A stretch of DNA of 46,215 nucleotides from Clostridia bacterium (GCA_017461365.1 JAFTYG010000019.1:1-46215), one strand, 5' to 3'. Positions 1 through 8,497 are shown, numbered from the stretch's first letter. Program-made: numbers and translations. Notes: generated by a model not told the origin, from the letters alone.

Positions 1-1
1 C

Positions 2-1834
2 ACAGAGCTTTTTGACGACGTTGAGCTTTGGGAGCCCGGCGCAGTTGTTTACGAGACCTTGGAGGTTGTAAACGAGGGTACTCTTGCTCTCAAGTATCAG
101 CTTTCGGTAAACGTAGCAAATGCAACGGCTACCACAGACGGTAAAACCCTTGCAGACGTACTCAAGGTAGGCGTTATCGACGGCGGCGCGACAATAACCG
201 ACCGTGACGCTCTCATAGGAGAGGTTAAGGATTGGTCGTCCTTGGCAAGCTTCACCGAGAACGGCGATCTTGAGATCAAGGAGTCCTACGTCTACACGGT
301 AGTTATCTACTGGGAGCCTTCCGAGAATGACAACGAGTTCAATATGAACAATGACAATAAGGTCGATGCTCTTACTGTTGAGATTGGCGTAAATCTCTAC
401 GCAACTCAGCTTGACTCTGAGAGCGACAGCTTTGGCAAGGATTATGACGTTATCGACATTTGGGACGGCAGTGTTGATACCGATATAGAGCAGGCTGACG
501 GTTATTATGTGATCACGTCTGCCGAGGAGCTTGCAGGATTTGCAAAGTTGGTCAATGACGGAGCAAAGAGCGCAAAGGCAAAATTGACTACTAACGTTGA
601 TCTTGCAGGTCTTTCATGGACACCTATCTCTACATCTTGGGCTTACAGCGGTACATTCGACGGCCAGGGATATATGGTATCCAATATGAACGTAAATTCT
701 TATGAGGCAGGTCTGTTCGGCGTTGCTACGGGTACTGTTAAAAACGTAAACGTTGATAATGCGTACGTTGTTGGTGACTATCATGCTGCGGCCATCGTCG
801 GCACAGGTTATGCATCTGTTCAAAACTGCAAGGTTACGAACAGCACTATCGTCGGAAACTATGCAGGCGCTCTCGGCGGATATTCAGCTTCGGGTACAAA
901 TACAGGAAACAGCGTTGATAATTGCGTGATCGCCGGCACATATGCTGTCGGAGGTCTGTACGGTCTGGTTACGGCTGACGGCTCAAACAGCATTACAGAT
1001 AACAGTGTAAAAAATAGTAGTATTTATTGCTCGGCGCCTGTAGGTAGTTCTTATAACGGTGTCGGTGAGGTAGTCGGAAGAATTGCAAGCGATGTTGTTG
1101 TTCTTGAAAATAACACTACCGAAAACAACACTGTTTACGAGGGTGTTGACTTTTGGGACGGAAGCATTGATACCGAGATAGAGAAGGTAGACGGTGTTTA
1201 TTCTATTACCTCTGCCGAAGAGCTTGCGGGATTTGCGGCTTTGGTAAACAACGGTGAAAAGAGCGCAAAGGCAATTTTGACTACAGACGTTAATCTTGCA
1301 GGTCTTTCTTGGACACCTATCGCTACCTCTTGGGCTTACAGCGGTACGTTCGACGGTCAGGGACATACGATTTCCAACATGAACGTTGAGTCTTACGAGG
1401 CAGGTCTGTTTGGTGTTGCTACGGGTACTGTTAAAAACGTAAATATCGACGGCGCATACGTTGTTGGTGACTATCATGCTGCTGCTATCGTCGGCACAGG
1501 TTATGCATCTGTTCAGAACTGCAAGGTTACGAACAGCACCATCATAGGTAACTATGCGGGTGCTCTCGGCGGTTACTCTGCTGCAGGCAAGAATATGGAA
1601 AACAGCGTTGACAACTGTGTGATAAGCGGTAAATATGCTGTCGGCGGTCTTTATGGATTGGTTACGGCTGACGGCTCCAACACTATCAGCAATAATACTG
1701 TTACCAACTGCACAATTTCCTGCGAGGAACCGACGGGCAATTACTATAACGGAATAGGCGAAATAGTTGGCAGAGTCGCAAATAGCTCGGTAGTGCTTGA
1801 AAATAATACTGCCGAAAATAATACTCTTAACTAA
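2..1834 (+). CDS. TasA/CalY-like secreted protein with two GLUG-type repeats (5' partial)
   Basis: The reading frame is open from the first bases of the window, so the gene starts upstream; the TTG at 59 is only an in-frame codon. The first ~150 residues have the features of SipW-dependent TasA/camelysin proteins: an acidic LWEPG segment, then a VVNEGTLALKYQL beta-strand, and a later YTVVIYWEP strand. After nt 458 come two copies of a ~230-residue unit rich in Gly, Asn and Val, with EELAGFA, TWT-like (LSWTPI), SGTFDGQG and EAGLFG motifs and a GNYAGALGGY segment, which is typical of GLUG/right-handed beta-helix adhesins. It ends in an Asn-rich tail with no LPXTG or membrane anchor visible. The likely role is a cell-surface or biofilm-matrix protein; the exact function is not known. 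A terminator follows. A second gene of the same secretion type begins at 46126. Confidence 0.75.
   Translation, partial: TELFDDVELWEPGAVVYETLEVVNEGTLALKYQLSVNVANATATTDGKTLADVLKVGVIDGGATITDRDALIGEVKDWSSLASFTENGDLEIKESYVYTVVIYWEPSENDNEFNMNNDNKVDALTVEIGVNLYATQLDSESDSFGKDYDVIDIWDGSVDTDIEQADGYYVITSAEELAGFAKLVNDGAKSAKAKLTTNVDLAGLSWTPISTSWAYSGTFDGQGYMVSNMNVNSYEAGLFGVATGTVKNVNVDNAYVVGDYHAAAIVGTGYASVQNCKVTNSTIVGNYAGALGGYSASGTNTGNSVDNCVIAGTYAVGGLYGLVTADGSNSITDNSVKNSSIYCSAPVGSSYNGVGEVVGRIASDVVVLENNTTENNTVYEGVDFWDGSIDTEIEKVDGVYSITSAEELAGFAALVNNGEKSAKAILTTDVNLAGLSWTPIATSWAYSGTFDGQGHTISNMNVESYEAGLFGVATGTVKNVNIDGAYVVGDYHAAAIVGTGYASVQNCKVTNSTIIGNYAGALGGYSAAGKNMENSVDNCVISGKYAVGGLYGLVTADGSNTISNNTVTNCTISCEEPTGNYYNGIGEIVGRVANSSVVLENNTAENNTLN
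458..1834 (+). repeat. Two tandem ~693-bp coding repeats (GLUG units)
   Basis: Unit 1 spans 458-1150 and unit 2 spans 1151-1834. Both open with a WDGS-D-IE segment and stay colinear over ~230 codons. The DNA is nearly identical over long stretches (for example around 700-850 and 1393-1540), so the duplication looks recent or is kept alike by recombination. Confidence 0.85.
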
Positions 1835-1890
1835 GATTATACGTTATTACACGTGTTTTCGCAGACTAATATCCAACAATTGCGAAAACG

Positions 1891-1928
1891 GGGGCTATCT
1901 CATAAATGCGTGAGATAGCTCCTTTTTT
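1891..1928 (+). terminator. Intrinsic terminator of the GLUG-repeat gene
   Basis: Arms GGGGCTATCTCAT (1891-1903) and GTGAGATAGCTCC (1909-1921) form a strong stem followed by TTTTTT. The stem sequence recurs at other terminators in the window. Confidence 0.85.
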
Positions 1929-1970
1929 GTTATAAGTTGGTATTTATTGGGAGGTTTTTGCACATAAACC

Positions 1971-2000
1971 GTAGGGACCGGCGAGGACGCCGATCCCTAC
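1971..2000. repeat. GTAGGGA palindrome (REP-like)
   Basis: GTAGGGACCGGC (1971-1982) and GCCGATCCCTAC (1989-2000) form an imperfect hairpin. It resembles the longer GTAGGGGCGACC palindrome at 9535-9603. Outside this, the terminator and the promoter, nothing else is visible in 1835-2173. Confidence 0.6.
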
Positions 2001-2102
2001 GATCTTGTTTCGCTGTTACAACCCCGACAAACTCAAAATATTACAAATATAGACGGCTTTTGAATAATTTTTAAGAAAATTATGTATTTTTCAAAATGAA
2101 AG

Positions 2103-2131
2103 TTGAAAAAATATCGGGCGTATGTTAAAAT
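2103..2131 (+). promoter_or_regulatory. Sigma-A promoter for the alpha/beta hydrolase
   Basis: TTGAAA (2103-2108), a 17-nt spacer and TAAAAT (2126-2131), ~40 bp before the start codon. Confidence 0.6.
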
Positions 2132-2173
2132 ATCAGGTAGTAAAGAGCTTCTTTGAAAGGAACACGGTAAAAA

Positions 2174-3133
2174 ATGGGAAAGTGGATAATTATAGGCTCT
2201 GTTTTGATTTTTATTCTTTTGTTCGTACTGACGGTATCCTACGTTTGTTTTGTGCGGATATTTTACGCATCGAGGCGCGGAAAGGTCAAGGAAAAGACCA
2301 AGATCACGGCTCCCGTGGTTGACGGCTTTGCGCCATTCCGTCCTCAGATAGGCGAATGGATGCGCGAGGTCGAGGGAATGGACGCGCGGGATATGGAGAT
2401 AACCTCATTTGACGGCTTGCGGCTTAGGGGCTATTACTATGAATACGAAAAGGGTGCGCCCATTGAGATAATGTTCCACGGCTATCGCGGCAACGCGAAA
2501 AGAGACCTTTGCGGCGGTGTTATACGCGCGTTCAAGCAGGGACGGAGCGTTCTTATCGTCAATCATCGCGCGAGCGGTGAGAGCGAGGGGCGTGTTGTGA
2601 CCTTTGGTATCAATGAGAGCCGCGATTGTCTTGCGTGGGTAGACTGTGTGACAAGAGAGATAGACAGTGATGCGAGGATAATACTTACGGGTATTTCGAT
2701 GGGGGCGGCGACGGTCATGATAGCCGCGGGCAGTGATGAGCTTCCGAAAAACGTGGTGGCGGTGCTTGCCGATTGCGGTTACACCTCGGCTGAGGAGATA
2801 ATAAAGAACACTATGCGGAATATGAAGCTTCCGCCTCGGTTGCTTTATCCCTTTGCGAGGCTCGGCGGCAGGCTTTTCGGCGGATTTGATATTGACGAGA
2901 CCTCTCCTATTGAGTCCTTGAAGAAAAGCAAGGTGCCTGTGATATTTATTCACGGAGATGCCGACGGATTTGTGCCCTATGATATGAGTGTGAGAAATTT
3001 TGAGGCGTGCTCCTCGGAAAAGAAGAAGCTCGTTGCCATTCGCGGTGCGGGGCACGGCGTGGCTTATCCCACAGATCCCGACACGTATCTTTCAGAAATT
3101 GGCGCTTTTTTTGACGAAATATTGGAAAATTGA
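2174..3133 (+). CDS. Membrane-anchored alpha/beta hydrolase (serine hydrolase)
   Basis: 319 aa. An N-terminal hydrophobic helix (residues ~5-30) anchors the protein, followed by an alpha/beta-hydrolase fold of the S33/serine-aminopeptidase-like group. HGYRGN (~102-107) is the oxyanion-hole region. The nucleophile elbow is GISMG with Ser175. The acid is probably Asp264 in GDADGFVP and the base His294 in GAGH, so the catalytic triad is complete. Family members are esterases, lipases or peptidases acting at the membrane face; the substrate cannot be told from sequence. The start is supported by an AAAGGA element ~12 nt upstream. It is monocistronic or weakly coupled to the XRE gene 100 bp downstream, which has its own -10-like TATAAT at 3210-3215. 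Confidence 0.85.
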   Translation: MGKWIIIGSVLIFILLFVLTVSYVCFVRIFYASRRGKVKEKTKITAPVVDGFAPFRPQIGEWMREVEGMDARDMEITSFDGLRLRGYYYEYEKGAPIEIMFHGYRGNAKRDLCGGVIRAFKQGRSVLIVNHRASGESEGRVVTFGINESRDCLAWVDCVTREIDSDARIILTGISMGAATVMIAAGSDELPKNVVAVLADCGYTSAEEIIKNTMRNMKLPPRLLYPFARLGGRLFGGFDIDETSPIESLKKSKVPVIFIHGDADGFVPYDMSVRNFEACSSEKKKLVAIRGAGHGVAYPTDPDTYLSEIGAFFDEILEN

Positions 3134-3235
3134 CCGACTCTACGCTTCGGAGATACGGAAATCGGCGTATTTCTACGGCGTGGGGGCGTTCAATGCGGCA
3201 ATTTTGCGCTATAATATCCGCAGAAAGGAGGCGAG

Positions 3236-3844
3236 ATGATGGATCAAACGAAAACAGGAAGATTTATTGCAGAGCTGAGACGCGAAAAGGAAATGACACA
3301 GCGTCAGCTTGCCGACAGACTTAATATCAGTGACAAGACGGTGAGCAAGTGGGAGACGGGAAAGGGTATGCCCGAGATCTCATTGATGATACCCCTGTGC
3401 GAGCTTCTCGGCATAAGCGTAAGCGAGCTTTTGTCGGGCGAGAGACTTTCCGCCGACCTTTACAAAAAGAAAGCGGAGGAAAATATTATGGATCTTGTAA
3501 AGGAAAGAGAAGAGAGCAAAAGGAAGATAGCGCTGATGGCGGTGACGCTTGTTATTACGATGTTGGCGTCTGTTACGCTGTTTTTGGTGTCGGGGATTTT
3601 TGAGATGTCGGTGGCGCTTAGGGTGATACTGTTGGTCATTGGCTTTGTGGTGCTGGTGGGCGGAATATTCGTGGCGGCATCCTTGGAAATGAGCGCGGGT
3701 ACTTATGAATGTAAGCATTGCGGCACGCGCTTTGTTCCGACGTTCGGCGCGTATCTTGCGGGCCCGCATACGCTTACGAGAAGGTATCTCAAATGCCCCG
3801 AGTGCGGCAAGAAGGGATATTTTAAAAGAAGATTGACGCATTGA
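3236..3844 (+). CDS. XRE-family regulator with two membrane helices and a zinc ribbon
   Basis: 202 aa. Residues ~7-68 are a Cro/C1-type helix-turn-helix (TQRQLADRLNISDKTVSKWE). Two hydrophobic segments follow (~98-120 and ~126-150), then a C-terminal zinc ribbon with Cys159/Cys162 (CKHC) and Cys187/Cys190 (CPEC). This points to a membrane-tethered DNA-binding protein; the signal is unknown. AAAGGAGG at 3224-3231 sits 7 nt before the second ATG (3239) but only 4 nt before the first (3236), so translation may start at 3239. A TATAAT at 3210-3215 would start transcription just ahead of the ribosome binding site, giving a very short leader. A terminator shared with glmS follows. Confidence 0.82.
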   Translation: MMDQTKTGRFIAELRREKEMTQRQLADRLNISDKTVSKWETGKGMPEISLMIPLCELLGISVSELLSGERLSADLYKKKAEENIMDLVKEREESKRKIALMAVTLVITMLASVTLFLVSGIFEMSVALRVILLVIGFVVLVGGIFVAASLEMSAGTYECKHCGTRFVPTFGAYLAGPHTLTRRYLKCPECGKKGYFKRRLTH

Positions 3845-3849
3845 CAAAA

Positions 3850-3887
3850 GGAGCTATCTCACGTTGGGTGAGGTAGCTCCTGATTTT
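3850..3887. terminator. Bidirectional terminator between the XRE gene and glmS
   Basis: GGAGCTATCTCAC (3850-3862) pairs with GTGAGGTAGCTCC (3868-3880). A T-rich tract follows on the plus strand and an A-run precedes it, so it can serve both converging genes. Confidence 0.8.
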
Positions 3888-3912
3888 TATTTGGATGTTA
3901 TTATTCAGCTTA

Positions 3913-5742
3913 TTATTCGACTGTTACCGATTTTGCGAGGTTTCTCGGTCTATCGATGTCGCAGCCGCGGAGGGTGGCTGTTTCGTATGCGAGGACCTGA
4001 ACGGCGGTCAAGGATGCGAACAGTGTTGCCGCCGCGCTGTTTACGGGCAGGCGGATGACGGCGTCTGCCGAGGCTTCGGCGTTCTTTGCGTCCTCTCTGC
4101 AGAGCAATATTACATACGCGCCTCGGCTTCTTACCTCGCGCACGTTGCTCTCTGTTTTATCGTAAAGCGCTTCCTCTGTCGAAATGGCGATGACAGGGGT
4201 ATCCTCCTCGATAAGCGAGATCGTTCCGTGCTTTAGCTCGCCTGCGGCGTATGCCTCTGCGTGGATATAGGATATTTCCTTGAGCTTCAGCGCGCCCTCC
4301 TCGGACATCGCGTAGTCGGTACCTCTTCCGATAAAGAACACGTGCTCCTTCTTGGCAAGGCGCTCCGAAAGTCCGCGCAGCATTTCTACGTTCTCAAGCA
4401 TATCGGATATTGCCTTTGGCGCGTCCTCGGTGATGCCCTTTACAAGAGCCGCCGCCTCTGTGTCGTCTATGAGTCCCTTAGCCTTTGATATAGCCGCCGC
4501 TATCATATAGAGGACGGACACCTGTGTACAGTAGCCCTTGGTGGTTGCCACTGCTATTTCGGGGCCTGCGTAGGTGTAGATGCGTTTATCTGCTTCACGG
4601 GCGATGGTGGTCTCGACCGCGTTGACGATTGCAAGCGTCGGGAGTCCCGCATCCGTTGCGTAGCGGAGAGCGGCAAGTGTATCTGCTGTTTCTCCCGATT
4701 GGGAAATGACGATGACGAGCGTGCCGTCTGTCGCTATGGGGGGATGGTAACGGTATTCGGAGGCGATGCAGGAGACGGTGGGGACCTTTGCTATATCTTC
4801 AAGCAGGCGTATGCCTACAAGTCCTGCGTGCATTGCCGAGCCGCAAGCGACTATCTGAATATTTTTTACCTTTTTCCAGAATTCTGCGTCTATCCCGTCG
4901 GCGGAGAAGTCGGGCTGACCTTTCTTGACTCTCGGGGAGACCGATTTTACGACTGCTTCGGGCTGTTCGTATATCTCCTTAAGCATAAAGTGAGGGTATC
5001 CGCCCTTTTGCGCCGACTCTGCGGTCATTGACGTTACGCTCCAAGCGGGCTCGGAGGGGGTATTATCAGCGCTGTAGACGGTTGCTCCGTTCGGTGTCAG
5101 GCGCGCAAGCTCGCCCTCGACAAGGCAGTAATATTCGTTGGTGAAGGGAAGGAGTGCTGTCATATCCGACGCGAGATAGTAGCCATCAGCTCCTTTCGCG
5201 AGTATCAGGGGGCTTCCCGAACGGATGGCGAACACCTCTCCGTCTTTGTCGGAGAAGAGTATTCCGAATGCGTAAGAGCCTGTCATGCGGGAGGTTGCCG
5301 TGCGTATTGCTGAGATTGGATCGCCCACTCTCTCATATTCTCCGTTGAGCACTGCCGCCGCGACCTCTGTATCGGTCTCGGATACGAATGTCACGCCCGT
5401 TGCTTCAAGCTCCGATTTGAGCTCTCTGTAATTTTCTATTATTCCGTTATGAACGAGCACCGTCTTGCCCACGCTGTGGGGATGGGCGTTTGTATCCGAG
5501 GGGCCTCCGTGCGTTGCCCAGCGCGTATGTCCTATTGCCGTTCCGCTCTCTTTTATGGGTGAGGCTTCGAGCTTTTCCTCAAGCGCGCCTATACGTCCCT
5601 TACATTTTACGGTCTTGATGCCCGTATCTGTTTTTGCCGCGAGTCCTACCGAGTCGTAGCCGCGGTATTCAAGAACCGAAAGTCCTTTGGTTATTTTGGG
5701 AACTGCGTTGCCGATTCCCGTGTATCCTATTATTCCGCACAT
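3913..5742 (-). CDS. glmS: Glutamine-fructose-6-phosphate aminotransferase (isomerizing)
   Basis: 609 aa, the usual length. GlmS converts fructose-6-phosphate and glutamine to glucosamine-6-phosphate, the first committed step to UDP-GlcNAc. The N-terminus MCGIIGYTG carries the catalytic Cys2 of the class II glutamine amidotransferase domain (~2-220). Two SIS sugar-isomerase domains follow (~285-420 and ~455-590). The C-terminus ends in DIDRPRNLAKSVTVE, the hallmark of the active-site tail. An AGGA element lies ~11 nt before the ATG. A glmS ribozyme ~190 nt upstream in the same transcript should cut the mRNA when glucosamine-6-phosphate is high. glmM and a beta-helix acyltransferase lie upstream in the same direction. 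Confidence 0.97.
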   Translation of the reverse strand: MCGIIGYTGIGNAVPKITKGLSVLEYRGYDSVGLAAKTDTGIKTVKCKGRIGALEEKLEASPIKESGTAIGHTRWATHGGPSDTNAHPHSVGKTVLVHNGIIENYRELKSELEATGVTFVSETDTEVAAAVLNGEYERVGDPISAIRTATSRMTGSYAFGILFSDKDGEVFAIRSGSPLILAKGADGYYLASDMTALLPFTNEYYCLVEGELARLTPNGATVYSADNTPSEPAWSVTSMTAESAQKGGYPHFMLKEIYEQPEAVVKSVSPRVKKGQPDFSADGIDAEFWKKVKNIQIVACGSAMHAGLVGIRLLEDIAKVPTVSCIASEYRYHPPIATDGTLVIVISQSGETADTLAALRYATDAGLPTLAIVNAVETTIAREADKRIYTYAGPEIAVATTKGYCTQVSVLYMIAAAISKAKGLIDDTEAAALVKGITEDAPKAISDMLENVEMLRGLSERLAKKEHVFFIGRGTDYAMSEEGALKLKEISYIHAEAYAAGELKHGTISLIEEDTPVIAISTEEALYDKTESNVREVRSRGAYVILLCREDAKNAEASADAVIRLPVNSAAATLFASLTAVQVLAYETATLRGCDIDRPRNLAKSVTVE

Positions 5743-5762
5743 AGTGTTTAAATCCTGAAAAT

Positions 5763-5828
5763 GCGCCGTTTATTTTATTTTTGGGCACAGCGAAAAAGCC
5801 GTCAGCCTTATATTGCTTAAAACGGCGC
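5763..5828 (-). promoter_or_regulatory. Long-range inverted repeat just upstream of the glmS start
   Basis: GCGCCGTTT (5763-5771) and AAACGGCGC (5820-5828) are perfect 9-nt complements enclosing ~48 nt. The stem ends only ~20 nt before the glmS start codon, near its ribosome binding site. It lies between the ribozyme and the gene; its role is inferred only. Confidence 0.5.
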
Positions 5829-5931
5829 AGATATACCTTTCTCTGAATTTTTGGGCGCAACAAAAAGACGTTCGCAAAATTCGACTTTTTGGGAACCTTT
5901 TGTTTGCGTATGTTAATTTTAGAGAATATTC

Positions 5932-6071
5932 GGGATTGTTTTGCGGTCGCCCGCATATTTACCCTATTTTTACGATGTCTCGTAACACCGAAGAGGCATC
6001 CGCCGAAACGTTCGATAACCTCTTACCTCGTTAACAGCCCGTATAAACGTCCCACGAAGCTGTCTGGCGCT
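5932..6071 (-). ncRNA. glmS ribozyme (glucosamine-6-phosphate-activated)
   Basis: Read on the minus strand, the element opens with A|GCGCCAGACAGC; the predicted cleavage is between A6071 and G6070. It then shows ACGAGGTAAGAGGTTATCGA, a UUCGGCGGAUGCCUC core and a hairpin TTACGA-GACA-TCGTAA, all matching the conserved core of this ribozyme class. AAGAGG (6019-6024) pairs with CCTCTT (5991-5996), and GCGCC near the cleavage site can pair with GGCG (6001-6004). A GCGG/CCGC hairpin at 5943-5954 fits the P4 region. The 3' boundary is approximate. glmS lies directly downstream, as expected. The ribozyme class is established knowledge; activity here is inferred. Confidence 0.93.
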
Positions 6072-6127
6072 ATCATTTACCCTGATTTACGGGAGAAATT
6101 TACTTATGTGTTTTTCGAGGCGAATTC

Positions 6128-6153
6128 CTGTCTGACCGCTTGCGGTCAGACAG
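6128..6153. other. Perfect 12-bp palindrome between the acyltransferase gene and the ribozyme
   Basis: CTGTCTGACCGC (6128-6139) and GCGGTCAGACAG (6142-6153) are separated by TT. The T-run (6157-6161) follows on the plus strand, so as a terminator it would face away from the minus-strand operon. On the minus strand it could be a 3'-end or processing hairpin. Confidence 0.55.
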
Positions 6154-6168
6154 ATATTTTTGCGAGGC

Positions 6169-6849
6169 TTAGCGTTTTTTTACGACAGCCTCACGGGATT
6201 TGTAAATGCTGTTTTTCGGAACGTATCCACGCACCGATGACAGCGGATAGATATTTGTATTTGTGCCTATTACCGTTCCCGGGTTGAGGACGCTGTTGCA
6301 TCCGACCTCGACGAAGTCTCCGAGCATAGCTCCGAATTTTTTACGTCCGCTCTCGGCTCTTTCGTCTCCGTATCTGACAGACACGGGCGTTTTGTCGCTC
6401 TTGACGTTTGATGTCACAGCCCCCGCGCCCATATGCGACTTATAGCCGAGCACAGAGTCACCCACGTAGTTGAAGTGGGGAACCTGAACTCCGTCAAACA
6501 GAATACAGTTTTTAAGCTCGACCGAGTTGCCCACGACAGCTCCAGCTCCGACTATGGCGCTTCCTCTTATAAAAGCGCAATGTCTTATCTCGGCGCCCTC
6601 GCAGATGATCGCGGGGCCTCCGATATATGCGGTGGGAGTTATTTTCGCGGATCTTGAAATATAAACGTCTCCGTCAAGCTTTTCATATTCGTCCTCGGAA
6701 AGGCTCTTGCCGAGCTCTCGGATAAAATCCGAAAGGGCATCGAGCGCTTCCCACGGGTAGGTGTATCTTTCAAGCAAGGGATATGCCACGGAATGCGCGG
6801 GGTATGCGTAGAGCGCGGATACGGTAAGTTCTTCGAAAAGCTTTTCCAT
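6169..6849 (-). CDS. Left-handed beta-helix acyltransferase related to the GlmU C-terminal domain
   Basis: 226 aa. A short alpha-helical N-terminus (~1-60) is followed by hexapeptide repeats (ISRSAKITPTAYI, EGAEIRHCAFIRG, GAGAVVGNSV) forming a left-handed beta-helix. The segment VPHFNYVGDSVLG aligns by eye with the GlmU acetyltransferase motif NHLTYIGD, with His125 at the catalytic base position. There is no N-terminal pyrophosphorylase domain (no LAAGxGTRM). Genes of this type are often called UDP-GlcNAc pyrophosphorylase-related. Placement between glmM and glmS suggests it acetylates glucosamine-1-phosphate or a related amino-sugar; the uridylyltransferase would be elsewhere. It lies 11 bp after glmM, in the same operon. 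Confidence 0.8.
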   Translation of the reverse strand: MEKLFEELTVSALYAYPAHSVAYPLLERYTYPWEALDALSDFIRELGKSLSEDEYEKLDGDVYISRSAKITPTAYIGGPAIICEGAEIRHCAFIRGSAIVGAGAVVGNSVELKNCILFDGVQVPHFNYVGDSVLGYKSHMGAGAVTSNVKSDKTPVSVRYGDERAESGRKKFGAMLGDFVEVGCNSVLNPGTVIGTNTNIYPLSSVRGYVPKNSIYKSREAVVKKR

Positions 6850-6860
6850 ATTGCCCTCCC

Positions 6861-8228
6861 TTACGCAAGGTTCTCTTTGCGGAGAACGTCTGCGACCTCA
6901 TCCGTATAGCTCTCGCAAAGCTCCTTTGTGGGGGCTTCGACCATTATACGTATAAGGGGCTCTGTGCCACTCTCGCGCAAAAGTATCCTGCCGTCAGCGC
7001 CGAGCTTTTCTCTGACAGCCTCGACCGCTGCCATTACAGCCGCGTTCGCCTTTACTGCCGCTTTATCGGACACACGCACGTTTTTTGTGACCTGAGGGAG
7101 CATCTTTACGGGCTCTGCAAGCTTTGAGAGCGGCAGCTTTGAGCTGATGACAGCCTCCATTACCTTGATAGCCGTAAGTATGCCGTCGCCTGTGGTTGCG
7201 TACTTGGAAAGAATGATATGTCCCGATTGCTCTCCGCCGATACAGTAGCCGTTTTCCTGCATATTTTCATACACGTAACGGTCTCCGACGGTGGTCTGCT
7301 CATAGCGTATGCCTATCTCGTCGAGCGCGCGGTAAAGACCGAGGTTGGACATTATCGTAGTCACTACGGTATTTCCGACAAGGTCGCCTCTCGCCTTCAG
7401 AAGATTTCCGAGAATATAAAGGATGTGATCTCCGTTGACGATCTCGCCGTGCTCATCGACAGCGATGCATCTGTCCGCGTCTCCGTCAAAGGCAAAGCCG
7501 ATGTCAAGTCCGTGCTCCTTTACATAGTCCGCGAGCACCTCGACGTGCGTAGAGCCTACACCTCTGTTGATATTGAGTCCGTCGGGCTCGGTACCTATTG
7601 TATAGGTCTTTGCTCCGAGGGCGTCAAACACGCTCTTTGCTATCATCCAAGCGCTTCCGTTTGCGCAGTCAAGTCCTACGCGGAAGTTCTTGAAGGAGTA
7701 GCGCGACAGTGAGATAAGATAGCCGATGTATCGGTTTCTTCCTGCCGAGTAGTCTACTATCTGTCCGAGATCCGCGCCCGTGGCGAAGGGAATATCGTCA
7801 CCCTCGATGCCGAGCTCGGAGAGCTTACCGTCAAGATATAGCTCTATTTTCTCAATAGTCGTATCGTCGATCTTCTCGCCTTTTCCGTTTACGAGCTTTA
7901 TACCGTTGTCGGTATAGGGGTTGTGGCTTGCGGAAATCATAATTCCGCAATCAAAATCGTCACCGACCACTGCGTAGGATACGCTTGGGGTGGTGGTAAC
8001 GTGAAGCATATACGTGTCGGCTCCCGACGCGGTAAGTCCCGCGACGATAGCGTATTCAAACATATAGCTTGAGCGGCGGGTGTCCTTTCCGACTACCGCG
8101 CGTACCTTTTTCTTTCCGCCCTCTGCGTAGTACCAACCGAGAAAGCGTCCTATCTTATAGGCGTGCTCTGAGGTCAGCGTGACACCTGCCTCACCTCTGA
8201 AGCCGTCAGTGCCAAAATATTTTCCCAT
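6861..8228 (-). CDS. glmM: Phosphoglucosamine mutase
   Basis: 455 aa. GlmM interconverts glucosamine-6-phosphate and glucosamine-1-phosphate. The N-terminal MGKYFGTDGFRGEAG is diagnostic. The phosphoserine loop ISASHNP carries catalytic Ser101, the metal loop is DGDADR (248-253), the sugar-binding loop is GEQSGHI, and the phosphate-binding motif is RESGTEPLIR near the C-terminus. It is the first gene of a minus-strand operon followed by the beta-helix acyltransferase and ribozyme-glmS, which joins successive steps of UDP-GlcNAc synthesis. A consensus sigma-A promoter lies ~120 bp upstream. Confidence 0.97.
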   Translation of the reverse strand: MGKYFGTDGFRGEAGVTLTSEHAYKIGRFLGWYYAEGGKKKVRAVVGKDTRRSSYMFEYAIVAGLTASGADTYMLHVTTTPSVSYAVVGDDFDCGIMISASHNPYTDNGIKLVNGKGEKIDDTTIEKIELYLDGKLSELGIEGDDIPFATGADLGQIVDYSAGRNRYIGYLISLSRYSFKNFRVGLDCANGSAWMIAKSVFDALGAKTYTIGTEPDGLNINRGVGSTHVEVLADYVKEHGLDIGFAFDGDADRCIAVDEHGEIVNGDHILYILGNLLKARGDLVGNTVVTTIMSNLGLYRALDEIGIRYEQTTVGDRYVYENMQENGYCIGGEQSGHIILSKYATTGDGILTAIKVMEAVISSKLPLSKLAEPVKMLPQVTKNVRVSDKAAVKANAAVMAAVEAVREKLGADGRILLRESGTEPLIRIMVEAPTKELCESYTDEVADVLRKENLA

Positions 8229-8345
8229 TTATTATTTTCCTCCGTTTCATGTCTTTTATACGGAATAAAAGTCTTTATATTAAGGCTTTGAATTTCCGTA
8301 AAAATTACGCCTCTCGAAAACACAACAGAAAATAATCTATTTTCC

Positions 8346-8374
8346 ATTATATCAAATTTTGAGGATTTTGTCAA
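8346..8374 (-). promoter_or_regulatory. Consensus sigma-A promoter of the glmM operon
   Basis: On the minus strand, TTGACA (8374-8369), a 17-nt spacer and TATAAT (8351-8346). Both hexamers are perfect. Confidence 0.9.
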
Positions 8375-8435
8375 TCTATATTTTTCGTCGTATCGATGAA
8401 TTTGTCGGGTTTTCGCATTTTTATTGTATTCATTA

Positions 8436-8464
8436 TTGACTTTTTTTATTATGTCTGTTATAAT
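8436..8464 (+). promoter_or_regulatory. Sigma-A promoter of the SGNH hydrolase gene
   Basis: TTGACT (8436-8441), a 17-nt spacer and TATAAT (8459-8464). The predicted start of transcription is ~8471, which rules out the longer reading frame from 8396 as the coding start. Confidence 0.85.
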
Positions 8465-8497
8465 TTATCTGTAATTTTATTTTTTAGGAGATATTTT

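Noticed and set aside
6128-6153. Palindrome as a terminator of the glmM-acyltransferase mRNA
   Set aside because: The T-run is on the wrong side for the minus strand, so it is listed as a palindrome of unknown role.
8396-8497. Extended start of the SGNH hydrolase
   Set aside because: The extension contains the -35 and -10 boxes; the ATG at 8498 has the proper ribosome site.
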